Positions 1-11,017 of a stretch of DNA of 64,000 nt are shown here, in pieces; position 1 is the stretch's first letter, and each line of letters starts with the position of its first letter. Position numbers and translations under genes: made by a program. This DNA is from Henckelia pumila (Eukaryota; Streptophyta; Magnoliopsida; Lamiales; Gesneriaceae). Location of the stretch: positions 95,994,151 through 96,058,150 of the forward strand of contig NC_133120.1 in assembly GCF_033568475.1 (NCBI RefSeq). The letters run 5' to 3'. Below the pieces are notes generated by a model. The model worked only from the letters and a program-made list of their open reading frames with translations. It did no database searches and had not been told where the DNA came from.

Positions 1-2414
1 AACTCGCACTTTGATAGCTTAGCATACAATTGTTCGGCTCGCAAGGTCTGTAATACAATCCTCAAATGCTCGGCATGATCAGAACGGTTCTTTGAATAGA
101 TCAGAATGTCGTCGATGAAGATGATGACGAACTCATCTAGATACCGCTGAAAGATACGATTCATCAGATCCATAAAAACTGCTGGAGCATTGGTCAAACC
201 AAACGGCATGACTATGAATTCGAAATGCCCATATCTGGTTCTGAAAGCTATCTTCGGCACATCCTCATCGCGAACTCTCAGCTGATGATACCCTGATCGC
301 AGATCTATCTTCGAATACACTGAAAAACCTTGCAGTTGATCAAAAAGATCATCGATTCTTGGTAGAGGATACTTGTTCTTGAACGTCGCTTGATTCAACT
401 GGTGGTAGTCGATGCAAAGTCGCATAGAACCGTCTTTCTTCCTCACAAAAAGCACTGGTGCACCCCAAGGAGATACGCTAGGTCGGATGTATCCCTTGGC
501 AATCAAATCTTCTAACTGTTCCTTCAATTCTTTAAACTCTAACGGAGCCATACGGTAAGGTGCTTTCGAAATAGGCTGAGTACCTGGTGCAAGTTCAATG
601 CTAAATTTGATGTCTCGAATAGGCGGTAAACCAGGAATCTCGTCTGGAAAAACATCAGGAAACTTGCTAACAACCGGTATCTCAGACAACTCAGTACTAG
701 ACCTCTGAACATCCATTGCATAAATCAAGAATCCTTCTGCTCCTTTCTGTAGCAAACGAGACATGGATAACACAGAAATCAACGGAATTTTGGATCGAGA
801 ACCCTTACCGAAAAACTTCCAATCGTCTGCCATCTCAGGTCTGAATCGAACCACTTTCTGAAAGCAATCTACTGTCGCCCTATACTTGGTCAGAGCATCA
901 ATCCCGACAATACAGTCAAAATCAGATAATCCAAGTACGATGCAGTCAATCTCAATCGAATTCCCTTCGGATTCAATTACATAATTTCGGACCATTCTCA
1001 CTGAAACAATTCCTCCACCCAAAGGTGAAGTAATAGAAACAACATCAGATAATGGCTCAGCAAATAAATCATGCATCTCGACAAATATTTCAGAAATAAA
1101 ACAGTGAGAAATACCCATATCAATCAACACAAATGCAGGATAACCAAAAATCGAACAGTTACCTGCTATCACGTCATTCGGGGCTGCATTGGCTTGATCC
1201 TCTGTCAAGGCAAACACCCTCGTCTGTTGTCGTGGAGGTTGGTTCTGGTTCTGATTACCTCCCTGACGATTCTAATGCTGAGGCTGAAAGGAATGGACTG
1301 CAGAAGCTGATCTCTCGGGTTGAGCTGGCGGTCGAGAAGAACTGCCGCTCTGAGCTCTATCGGTTCCTCGCTGAGGACAGACTCTAGCAAAGTGACCCGG
1401 CTGCTGGCAGATGTTGCAACTACCAAACACGCCTGGACACTGATCACTCGGATGACGTCCTCCACACTTGCTGCATGAAGCTCCAGAAAACCCAGAATTC
1501 TGTCCAGAACTGAACTGTCTAGAGCCACTGGAACTCGATGAATTGCTCCCAGGCTTCTTAAATTTCTTCCCCTTCGGTCTATACTGATATCTCCTGTTTC
1601 TGCCACTGTTGTCTCCCTCAACCCTCTGAGACTGATTCGACTGCTGAGAAGGTTGGTACTGATACTGAGACTGCTGAGGCTGAAACTGAACAGGCTGATT
1701 CGGAAAAGATCTCTGCTGCTGCTAAGGAGCTACCTGATTACCTCGTTGCATCAAGAATCCGGCTTCGGCTCGCTTTGCTTGATCCATAGCATCTGCGAAG
1801 TTGTTGGGTCTTCCGGTATTGACCAAGGTAAATATCTCAGGGTTCAAGCCATTGATGAAATGGTCGGCCTTGGCTTCCTCGTTATCTGCAACGTGAGGTG
1901 CAAACCTCAAGAGACTGTCAAATTTGCTCACATAGTCCTCAATGCTCAAGTTTCCTTGTTTTAGGTTCGCAAATTCGGCACCCTTTTCCTTTCGATACGA
2001 GACAGGAAAGAAACGCTTGTAGAACTCGGCCTTGAACAAACTCCAAGTGATAACGATGCCTCGATTCTCATTGGCCCTCTTGGTCGTGGTCCACCAATTC
2101 TTGGAAACACCCTGCAACTGATGACTGACTAACCTGATTATGCGGTCATCGGTATAGTCGAGGGAATCAAAGAGCTCATCCATTTCATCTAGCCAACTTT
2201 CACAAGCAACGGAGTTCTCAGTACCCGTTAAAGTAGGTGGTCGGAAAGATCGGAATCTCTTCAGTAGAGTTTCCATCGGGGTTGCAGTTGCATCAAACTG
2301 ATCCACTCTGGTACTATCCTGATCATTCGGAGGAGTTATAACTGGCGGCGGATTCTCAGTAGAAGGAGGAGTCAAAGGTGGTTGATTTCTTCTCAAAGAT
2401 CGTCGAGGTACCAT
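1..2414 (-). pseudogene. E1 gag-pol polyprotein, partial (gag, zinc knuckle, PR, RT)
   Basis: Reading leftwards from ATG at 2412-2414 (an upstream ATG at 2438 is also in frame), gag has the retrotransposon capsid signature around ACESWLDEMDELFDSL and a WW pair. An in-frame TAG at 1722-1724 follows GNQVAP. After it comes a Gln-rich linker, then a zinc knuckle CNICQQPGHFARVC (CX2CX4HX4C) near 1390-1435. The protease site near 1115 reads [12 protein letters not shown] instead of the usual DTG, so it is probably inactive. RT follows with [36 protein letters not shown] and FIDDILIYS near 80-110, and the frame stays open to position 1. It is a decayed but largely readable polyprotein; the TAG and the DMG substitution argue against independent activity. 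Confidence 0.8.
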
Positions 2415-2673
2415 CTGATAACAAAGGTTAGGACACAATATCTCAACTCAAATTCAATCTCAACCTCAAATCCTCGGTGTCCAAAACTCTGCTCTGAGAA
2501 CCCATGAATCTCAATGATATTCGCAAACAGATAATAGCACATAATTTATGCTTTATAAATTAAATCACAGCTCATGTAATTCAATTAATTCAAGAATCGA
2601 TAAAGCATGCTCGCACGTATTTAAAGTAATCATTTAAATAAATCAATCACATGCGAAAATTCAATTCATGCGG

Positions 2674-2691
2674 ACTCGATCTACCCCGCTC
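2674..2691 (-). promoter_or_regulatory. Leader motif shared with elements E5 and E7
   Basis: actcgatctaccccgctc lies about 30 bases from the PBS on the gag side. The same 18 bases occur at 51058-51075 (identical) and 37849-37866 (one mismatch), again next to a PBS. The position in the untranslated leader suggests a packaging or dimerisation signal; that role is inferred. Confidence 0.55.
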
Positions 2692-2719
2692 ACTCTAGTT
2701 CAAATCCAAGAATCTTATC

Positions 2720-2731
2720 GCTCTGATACCA
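2720..2731 (-). other. E1 primer-binding site (initiator tRNA-Met type)
   Basis: The minus strand reads TGGTATCAGAGC, the standard plant Met-tRNA primer-binding sequence, separated from the LTR by a five-base spacer (2732-2736). This fixes the element as minus-oriented and the LTR at 2737-4729 as the 5' LTR. Confidence 0.85.
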
Positions 2732-2831
2732 CTTAATGTGAGACCCCGTTTCTAATCTTTTATTCTCGAATAATTAAACAAAATCAAACAAGATGAGCCG
2801 CGTAAAAAAGAATCAATTTTTTTTTAAAGGG

Positions 2832-3005
2832 ACTCACGCGCGCCCGCGCCAGACCATGCGCGCCCGCGCATGCCCCTCGGCCATCATGCGTGCCCGCACG
2901 GTAAGACCCGCGCGCCCGCGCATAGCCCTCGGGCAGGAAACCAAAATTTCTGCACAATGAGGCGCGCCCGCTCGTCAAGTCGCGCGCCCGCGCATAGACC
3001 TCGGG
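2832..3005. repeat. GC-rich dyad cluster in E1 LTR
   Basis: At least six degenerate copies of gcgcgcccgcgcatg-like units separated by 10-40 bases, in an otherwise AT-rich LTR. Several units are self-complementary (gcgcgc, tgcgcg...cgcgca). In the minus-sense RNA the cluster would sit roughly 100-270 nt upstream of the LTR 3' end, near the PBS. Confidence 0.75.
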
Positions 3006-4580
3006 TTGCTGAATCCTGGGCAAGAAAATATTGACTCTACAAGCTCAAAATGATAATCTAAACAACCAAGGTTCCAATCAAAGATTAAACATGAAATAAG
3101 GCGTTCGAAACACCAACAGAACGATGTTTAACAATACAAGTTCGACGGTAGTAATCGTTCGACTAAACAAAATAGAATACAAGTCCAAAAGCAACCCTAC
3201 GACACACGAAGTCTCACTTCTATCATCTCACCCCGAGCTAACCCAAACGACTAGGTCCAGCTCCTGATGCTCCTGTTGCCAAGTACACAAACAAACAAAG
3301 ACAACAGCCAGATATACCGGTTAGAAATATAATTTCTAAGTAAAAGAGACAGACATGCAATATCAAGTAAACACCTCATATTGAAATATAATAATCGATA
3401 ACAAATCAAAATAAGAATGAATGAATGCATGGCTTCAAAAACTCGGGACTATCAAATCAGATAATCGAAATATCCATCGTTATTCGGTTGGGATCCCGGG
3501 GCCAAGTCTTCACAACAACTCACCGACACACCCATTCGGGGTGGATGTCGTTCAACTCAACCCCTAGACTTCAAAGAAACTATAAGAAGTATTCTGGCAA
3601 TTGAAAAAAACTCGAAATCCAAGGCCACTTCAATATAGCTCCCTAAATCGTCTAATTTCAAAACGAATCGAGAAATCGGCTCAATATGAATGCAAGTGAA
3701 AATAGAATAACAATCAAATTCACTCAAGCAAATGAACATGTAGTATGTGATTTTCGGGAACTCGAGAATAAGTCGATCTCGATTATTCGTTTCCATTCGT
3801 TTCATTGTCGACTTTTACCTTTTCTCGAAGCTCCAAGTGATTCATGTCAACAAGAGATAACTCGATATCATAGTCTATTCGGATAACAAACTCAAAGTCG
3901 ATACAACAATCAATAATATACCGTCTTCAATTCTTCAATTGATAAACAAGTCTCCAAGTTCGATCAACTTCCGAATCCTCAATCAACTGTCAAAACATCG
4001 AATACGGACTCAATATCAACTCGGAATTCAAACTCAATCAAATTCGATATACAAATCAAATCGAACCAAAACCGATAACTCAAACTCGATTTCGACGGCA
4101 TAACGGCTATAAACTGACTATCCGGAAATGCAAACCATCAAACAACAATCACAATAACTCAATCATCATCACAATCCATCAAAACAACGCAAATCCAACC
4201 TCAATCAAAATCATCATTTTTGAATTTCACCTCTAAAATCATATAAAATCCAAACTTTGTTCTTTTTCCAAACCGATTTCGAATACACGATCTATACTAG
4301 CTCAAGAACGACATACTCCAATATTATCAAATTCTGACAACCCAACAAAATCGAAGTTCAAGAGATCGTAGCAAAACTTACGTCTAAATGAAGCCCTCGT
4401 TGCGGTGATCGTGAATCTCAACTCGGAATTGAAATCTAACGGTCGGATCGAGCGAATCAGGGGAAAGGAAAAGCTTGAAAGCCATCCATGGCTTCGATCA
4501 GTACGTACGAACGAGAGAGAGGGAGGAGAAGGGAGAGGAGGGAAATGATTTGATGTGATGGTGAGGCAAGTTGCCTTAAG

Positions 4581-4588
4581 ATATTATA
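4581..4588 (-). promoter_or_regulatory. Putative LTR TATA box of E1
   Basis: Minus TATAATAT, followed by a segment also present in the E7 LTRs at 47002-47009 and 52994-53001. Conservation between two diverged LTR families suggests the core promoter. This would give a very long R-U5 leader of about 1.8 kb. Confidence 0.4.
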
Positions 4589-4729
4589 CAAAATCCACTT
4601 TTTGCATTTTAGTCCTTTATTTCTCCAAGTTGCAAAGTAACCCCCTGTTAAATATCAAAACGATCCTCAATCACTAAAAATTCTGATTATCTCGATTAAA
4701 CTCAATAATAATAAAATCGGGGCATTACA

Positions 4730-5735
4730 CTACCATTATCGGATATCAGTCTCCTAGGTACCCCATACCAACACACTATATTCTTCCACAAAAATTTCAA
4801 CACATCTCCTTCAGTGATCCTAGCCAAAGGCTCAGCTTCCACCCACTTCGAGAAATAATCAACCGCCACCAATAAAAACTTCTTTTGAGCAGGAGCTACG
4901 GGAAAAGGACCCACGATATCCATACCCCATTGATCAAAGGGGCAAGAAGAGACAATAGCTTTCATCAGCTCCGCGGGTTGATGTTGCAATCGAGCATGTC
5001 GTTGGCAACTATCACATGATGTGACCAACTCTTGGGCACTTCCCAAAATGTTAGGCCAACAATATCCCCCCAACAAAACCTTTCTTTCCAAAGCATGAGC
5101 TCCCAAGTGATTCCCGCAACACCCTTCATGTACTTCTCTAAGCACATAATCAGCCTCTTGATAACTTAAACACCGAAGGAGAGGTCCCCGCGAATGACCT
5201 CCTATATAAGACTTCCTCAATCAATATATATCTTGAACTCTTTAATTTCAACCTCCGAGCTTCCCTAGCGTCCTCGGGCAGCTTTCCTTCCTTCAAATAA
5301 TTAATTATAACGACCCTCCAATCCTCCGCTGATAGTTCAAGTATAACCGAGCTCATATGAGGTGCGAGCTCCACCTGAAATACTACATCTCTAGTTTTCC
5401 AACTCGCCATAGAACCAGCCATCTTCGCCAAAGCATCTGCTCTCTCATTTTCCCTTCTAGGTATCTGTTCGAAAACCACCTCCGCAAATTGTTCTTTTGC
5501 ATTATCCACCTCTCGAGCATACTCAATAAGCTTTTCATTTTTCACATCATATGCCCCTTTCATTTGTTGTGCCACCAATTGTGAATCGGAAAAGACGTGT
5601 ATCCATATGGCTCCCATATTCTTAGCCGCTCAAAGCCCAGCCAAAACGGCTTCGTATTCAGCTTCATTGTTAGATGCCTTGAAATCTAACTTCACTGCCA
5701 ATTTCACCTCCTCACCAGTAGGAGAAATCAACACC
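4730..5735 (-). pseudogene. E2 pol C-terminal part: RNase H (3' half) and integrase
   Basis: The RNase H half carries VFSDSQLVAQQMKG and RRENERADALAKMA, the last catalytic Asp region. A one-base frameshift near 5200 separates it from the integrase. The integrase has the H2C2 zinc finger (HEGCCGNHLG...CDSCQRH) and the start of the DDE core (WGMDIVGPFP, then LISDNG), cut immediately after the second Asp by E1. An in-frame TGA near 5630, where Arg is expected before AAKNMGA, is a further lesion. On the right the frame continues across the CACTA insertion to 9442. Confidence 0.82.
5733..5735. other. CACTA target-site duplication, left copy
   Basis: ACC directly precedes CACTA at 5736 and ACC follows TAGTG at 9442-9444. 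A 3-bp TSD is diagnostic for the CACTA (CMC/EnSpm) superfamily. Confidence 0.85.
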
Positions 5736-5754
5736 CACTACAACAAAAATGGTC

Positions 5755-5960
5755 AACGACAACACTAGAAAGACAACGTTTTTTTACAGAAAGCGTTGTT
5801 AAAAAAAGAAAGACAACGCTTTTATGAGAAAGCGTTGTCTTTTTTTTTAAAATTTAAGAAAGACAACACTTTTTTTGTCATCCACAACGCTTTTTAAAAA
5901 GCGTTGTGGATGAGCGTTTTTTTCATACCTTCCACGACGCTTTCAAATAAAAGCGTAAAG
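5755..5960. repeat. CACTA left subterminal repeat array
   Basis: Repeated gacaacgctttt / aaaagcgttgtc units in both orientations, about every 20-35 bases, including a near-perfect hairpin around 5883-5910 (cacaacgctttt...aaaagcgttgtg). Such arrays are the transposase-binding regions of CACTA elements. Confidence 0.8.
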
Positions 5961-6029
5961 AAAAAAAAATATACTTACAACACTTTGTTTAAAACCTAAA
6001 AAGAAATAGATATTTAATTAAATAACCCA

Positions 6030-9000
6030 ACAGCTACCCGACCACTTTGACTCAAATAAATCGATTGAGCCCTAAGTCGCCATTATCAGTATCGCCGATT
6101 GATTTTCGAGAATGGTTGGGAAAGCACTGTCGCGATTATGAGTGCCGATTGTTTTTCGAGAATGGTTGGGGAAGACTTGTAGAAAACCACTGTTGTGAGC
6201 AGCCGTGCCGAAATACTCCAAAGAGGTAACAAGCTGCGATTGCTTTGATTTCTTGCACTGCGTAAGCTAATTTTTCCATTTGTTCCTGGGTTTAATCAAT
6301 GTGGGCTGCCATTTTGCTGGAGCACAAATCTGTGCAGGCACGATTTGTGTTGCTTTGCTTCTACGATTTTCTGCTTGAGCGTGTGTTGCTGTGCAGGGCG
6401 CGATTGTGTTTTTAAATTTGTTTGCAGTAGATTTCTCCCTTACACTGCTGCTGATCGGGTCACTTACTTCTGCCTGCAAGGTGTTTGGTTTTATGCTTAT
6501 TGCAGTGTAATCGACATCTCCATTGCTGCTTAGAGGTATTTTGGCTTGAAACCCTTCTGGTTTTAGGTGTTTTTGTGATTGTGTGCGTGTCTTCTCCTTT
6601 GTGTTGTTGGTTCTTGCGTTGGTTTGTAGTGGAGTGGCTGTTGGTGGTGGTGCTTGATTGAGTTCTTCTTGCTGCCATTACACACAAGACACCAAAAAAC
6701 ACAGAACAATTACACAGCCTTTCACCAAATATAAAAACATCAAATCATATTATAAACGACAGCATTTCTACAAATCAACAAAAGTAAAGTACAAGCAATA
6801 AAATGCTACTAAGACTTCATTGCATCAGTAGAATTATTGGCTTTCATTAAATTCTCCTTCTCGGCAGATTGGTCAAACTGAGCCTCAATGGGCTTAATCT
6901 CTGTTTTCTTCTTCTCCTTCAACACTTGCCTTGACATAACTTCTATTAAGAAGTTTCCTCCATTCCATACAGTTGCAATAACCTTGAGTAATTGGAAAGT
7001 AACCTTGAGTCGGCAAAAATAAGTTAGCATGAATGTGTACACACACACATTGGTCTTTTAAATTTTGTAGTGTTTTTGAACATGAGAGTGAAAAGGACAG
7101 GGATGGAGACCCGCAGCTAGCGCCTTCTTGTGTTCATTTTAAGTTTTTAACTCTTGATATATATATGAAATTAATGGATCCCAGTTACTGTCATTTTATT
7201 TATTTGGACATAAACTCTCTTAAAAAAACTAATTTTTTATTGGACATAAACGAAAGAAAGAAGTAAAGAAAAGGAGCAGATCTCAAATTTGAATAATTAA
7301 TTAATGTATAAATATTAATATTACATTTAAGATGAAAATTACAATAGTTTGTAAATCAGAAAGAAACCGAAAACATCATATGTTTGCATCTAGAGCTAGT
7401 CGTTATAAAAAATAATATGAATATTTTGACAAAAAAAAACAGAAAAAGAAAAAGAAACGAAAAAATTGAAATGTCTCCTGATTTTATTTAAAAAAATCAG
7501 GAGATATTTTATAAATGAAGAAAATCAGAACATATTATTTTTTTATTATAAAAATTTTATTATAAATATGCACACGAGGATTGTCTAGTCTTATGAATAA
7601 ATGTCGGTCATATGGAGAAAAGATGACTATAATTATGTTTTTAAATATCAATATTATATCATATAAATTTTATTTACAGATAATTATGTTTTTAAATATC
7701 AGTATGATCTTAAATAAATTTGAGATTGTTTTTTTTATTAGTACTAGAAGTACTCCTCTAAATTTTTTTATTGAAATACAGTTCTTCGTTTACTTATTAG
7801 GATGCACCTTCATTAGGTGTCTTGTGATATTCCTAAAGTTGTTTATGAAGGAAGAATTAGGATGAATGGAAAAGTGAGAAATCCCATTTAATAAGGTGCA
7901 CATTCGTGTGTTTTGTGCAAACAGTTGCACATTTTCACGCATAAATTTCTTGATAGCGAGGAACATGACAATTTTCTTATGCTTTTTCACTTATATTGCT
8001 TTCACCAGTAGCAACATAAGTTAGACGTTATCCATATAATGGATAGTGGCTCAGCCTAACACAAATGCCACCCTGGAAACATTCTGCCTTGAACAAAAAA
8101 ATAATCATCAATTTAAATGACAAACATTGTTTCTTGCTTAGCGGGCTTGAATTGGATACCTGTTCTTGTTTGACTAGAGCGCATTTATACAAGTATGAAA
8201 ACAACACAATTTTTCTTACTTTACAGATATCAAATACATGGTATTTTTCATATTTCGGAACAATAATCATCTAATGGTAGTGCACATAAGTTCCTCAAGT
8301 TTGACTTAAATCTATTGGTTGTCCCTTTTTGGCATGTGTTTTTTGAGTTCATAATCTGCATACTAATATATGTTTAAAGTTTAGGTGCTTTACATGTTTA
8401 TTCTACTTTCAGGACGCAAGCCTGGCCATTCCTTTGCTTTCACCTGTTCTTGTTCCAATGGCTCAAAGCATTGGGCCACTTTTGTCACAAATAGCATCAT
8501 CACCATGGTGTGTCAAATATTTTTTAGCTTGATTTTACATGAAGAATTGACTAACAATTCAATTGTTGTTCTTGGTCAGGCTAGAAGTTTGCCAACAGAT
8601 AAACTGAGAGTTTTCTATATTTCGAGTAATTGCGCAATTTACTTTATACAGGTGACTTCCACATACTTTTTTGGGACATACATTGTGAATCACTACTAGC
8701 TCTTGGGTTTTAGTCGTGTGTGTATTTGTTTTGATTTATGGTGATTGTTACCATCTTCTCATCCAGTATTCTATCATGCGTGTATTTCTATAGAATGCCC
8801 ATAAGATAATATGGGGCTTATGATGAATCCTACCTTTATATTAAAGCAAGCAAATTACGAAGTTGCTCAGCACATTTCCAGTCCTCCAAATGGATTTAGC
8901 ATTCTGAGAGTTGCTATGATCGCCGACTCCGGTTTGAGGCAGAAAGCATAGCGCAAATGGCCGAGATGAACATGAAAAATTCGATTATTTGTTATATTTG

Positions 9001-9130
9001 AATGATTTTTATTATATTTGAATGATTTATAATATTGAAATATTGTATATTAGATTTAATTTTCAAAAAATTTGAATATTGAGTGATAATATTGAAAATT
9101 TGTGAATTATATTTTTTTGTTTTTGTTTTT
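6030..9130. other. CACTA interior without a recognisable gene
   Basis: 6040-6170 holds an imperfect direct repeat (two copies of ttcgagaatggttggg separated by about 50 bases). 6270-6700 is CT/TG-rich and exon-like in composition but has no long convincing frame. 7150-7900 is very AT-rich. 8413-8507 could be a captured exon. A short open stretch reading FEAESIAQMAEMNMKNS is at about 8930-8985. I recognise no transposase domain. Confidence 0.5.
8413..8507 (+). other. Possible captured host exon inside the CACTA element
   Basis: A 95-base stretch between an AG and a GTGTGT donor reads open as ...LAIPLLSPVLVPMAQSIGPL..., which looks like real hydrophobic protein rather than noise. A second splice-bounded piece (8580-8651) does not continue it in phase, so any captured gene is fragmentary. 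I cannot name the source. Confidence 0.22.
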
Positions 9131-9139
9131 TATTTGAGA

Positions 9140-9435
9140 AAAGACAACGCTTTTTAAACGTTGTCGTAGGTGGAAAAAGCGTTGTCGTTACTAAAAAAGA
9201 CAACGCTTAAAAAGCTTTTGAACTACGACAACGCTTTTTTGTGACAAAGACAACGCGAAAAAAGCGTTGTCGTTTTTAGATACGACAATGCTTTAAAAAG
9301 CGTTGTCGTATCCAGAAACGACAACGCTTTTTCCGCGTTATCTTTGAGCGTGGTCTTTTACAACACTGGCTACGACAACGCTTTTTCGGGGACATTAACA
9401 ACGCGGAAAAAGCGTTGTCTTTGGCCGTTTTTCTT
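9140..9435. repeat. CACTA right subterminal repeat array
   Basis: About ten aaagcgttgtcgt-type motifs in alternating orientation, spaced 20-30 bases, able to form several hairpins. It mirrors the left array at 5755-5960. Confidence 0.82.
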
Positions 9436-9441
9436 GTAGTG

Positions 9442-11017
9442 ACCACCCTTACTCCACTTCCTTCCATTGACGATGAACCATCAACAAATACCTTCCACAG
9501 ATCCTCATTTTCCAGATGAACGGTTTCGGTTAAGAAGTCAGCCAAAGTATGCGCCTTAATAGCAGTTCTTGGCTCATATTGTATATCATACTCTCCTAAC
9601 TAGTGACCCATTTCACCAACCGTCCTGACACGTCTGGGTGAGTTAAAATCCTTCCTAGAGGGCTGTTTGTAAGCACTACAATAGGATGAGATAGGAAATA
9701 TGGCCTCAAACGTCTTGCCGTCATCACTAATGCCAAAACCAACTTTTCCAACCCCGAATACCTCAACTCAGCCCCTTTAAGGGCATGTGACACATAATAA
9801 ACAGGCTTTTGTGTTGAACCTTCTTTTTTAACAAGAACTGAACTCACGGCTCCCTTCGAAGCTGATAGATACACCCACAATCCTTCTCCAACCACCGGCT
9901 TGGCCAACATGGGTAACTCAGCCAAATACTTCTTCAATTCTCCAAAAGCCTTCTCACAATCCTCACCCCATTCGAACTTATTGGCTTTCCGTAAGGTACG
10001 GAAAAAGGGCAAGCTACGATGAGCAGACCGAGAAATGAATCGCGCCAAGGCTGTGATTCTCCCGATCAATTGTTGGACCTCCTTCGGGCCCCGAGGAGAC
10101 GTCATATTTTGTATAGCTTGAACCTTTCCCGGATTAGCTTCAATCCCACGCTCAGTTACCATGTATCCCAAGAATTTTCCACTCTTAACTCCGAACATAC
10201 ACTTTTGAGGGTTCAACTTCAATCCATAAGACCGTAGGGTGGAAAATGTTTTCACCAAGTCATCGATGAGGCCAATTGCATCTTTTGATTTTACCATGAT
10301 ATCATCCACATACACCTCCACATTTCTCCCTATTTGCTTGGAAAACACTTTATCCATCAAACGCTGGTACGTAGCCCCGGCATTTTTAAGCCCAAAGGGC
10401 ATGACCACATAGCAAAAAGTTCCCTCATAAATGATAAAGCTTACCTTATCTTGATCTTCCACAGCTAAAGGGATTTGATGGTACCCTTGGTAAGCATCCA
10501 TTAGGCATAAGTATTGATGGCCGGCCGTAGAATCCACCAATTGATCTATTCGAGGCAAGGGATAACAATCTTTTGGGCATGCCTTATTGAGGTCCCTAAA
10601 ATCCACACACATCCTCCATGTACCCGAGCTCTTGGGCACTAACACAACATTCGATAGCCAAGTAGGAAATTGCACCTCTCGAATGTGTCCAGCCCCAAGC
10701 AATTCCCCTATTTCCTCTTTTATCACTTTATCCTTGTCGGGTCCAAAGTGCCTCTTCTTTTGCTTTACGGGGCGAACTCCGAACAAGAGATTTAACTTAT
10801 GCTCCATAACCGCTGGTTTTATACCTCTAAGCTCTTGAACTGACCAAGCGAATACATCAAGGTTAGCCTTTAAGCAAATAATGAGCTTTTCCTTGACCTT
10901 TGTTTTCAAATCAGCAGCAATCTTAAGCTTCTCTCCGCTAACCCCTAGTTCCACTACTTCAGGTTCCTCCTCTTCCAGGGTTTGAACCTCTCTCTTAGCC
11001 ACTGTTATCATAGCCAC
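9442..11017 (-). pseudogene. E2 pol N-terminal part: reverse transcriptase and start of RNase H
   Basis: The 473-residue frame at 9596-11017 has the RT fingers (WLSNVVLVPKSSGTWRMCVDFRDLN, about 120-144), LMDAYQGYHQ with the first catalytic Asp (about 174), MPFGLKNAGATYQ (206-217) and YVDDIMVKS (catalytic Asp pair about 238-239), then FLGYMVTERGIEANPGK and the connection domain. A frameshift near 9597 follows SGRLVKW; the next frame (LADFLTETVH, then VFVDGSSSMEGSG with the first RNase H Asp) runs to the CACTA edge at 9441. The upstream join to gag is in a different frame across a poly-G run at 11023-11040. No Met start is required because gag-pol would be one polyprotein. Confidence 0.85.

Larger units (their letters stand above)
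1..4729 (-). mobile_element. Tekay-like chromovirus (Ty3/gypsy), partial, element E1
   Basis: Minus-strand LTR retrotransposon running off the left edge. From right to left it has a 2.0 kb 5' LTR (2737-4729), an initiator-Met-type primer-binding site (2720-2731), gag, zinc knuckle, protease and reverse transcriptase; the window ends inside RT. The RT style ([19 protein letters not shown]) and the Met-tRNA PBS are those of plant chromoviruses. The LTR edge at 4729 interrupts an integrase reading frame of another element just after its SDNG motif, so E1 is nested in E2. The next five bases at 4730-4734 (ctacc) should be the target-site duplication; its partner is outside the window. RNase H, integrase and the 3' LTR are not visible. 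Confidence 0.88.
2737..4729 (-). repeat. E1 5' LTR
   Basis: On plus it begins tgtgagacccc and ends ggggcattaca (TG...CA). It holds a GC-rich dyad cluster near its U5 end, a purine-run segment near 4510-4545 and a TATAATAT box on minus at 4581-4588. No coding sequence. The second LTR is outside the window. Confidence 0.85.
5736..9441. mobile_element. Non-autonomous CACTA (EnSpm/CMC) DNA transposon, E3
   Basis: Terminal inverted repeats CACTACAAcAAAAAtGG (5736 onward) and the reverse complement of CACTACAAgAAAAAcGG (ending 9441), with TSD ACC. Both ends carry dense subterminal arrays of aaagcgttgtc and its reverse complement. The interior is AT-rich with no recognisable TNP1/TNP2-type transposase, so the element depends on a helper. 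It splits the RNase H frame of E2. Orientation is undetermined. Confidence 0.9.
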
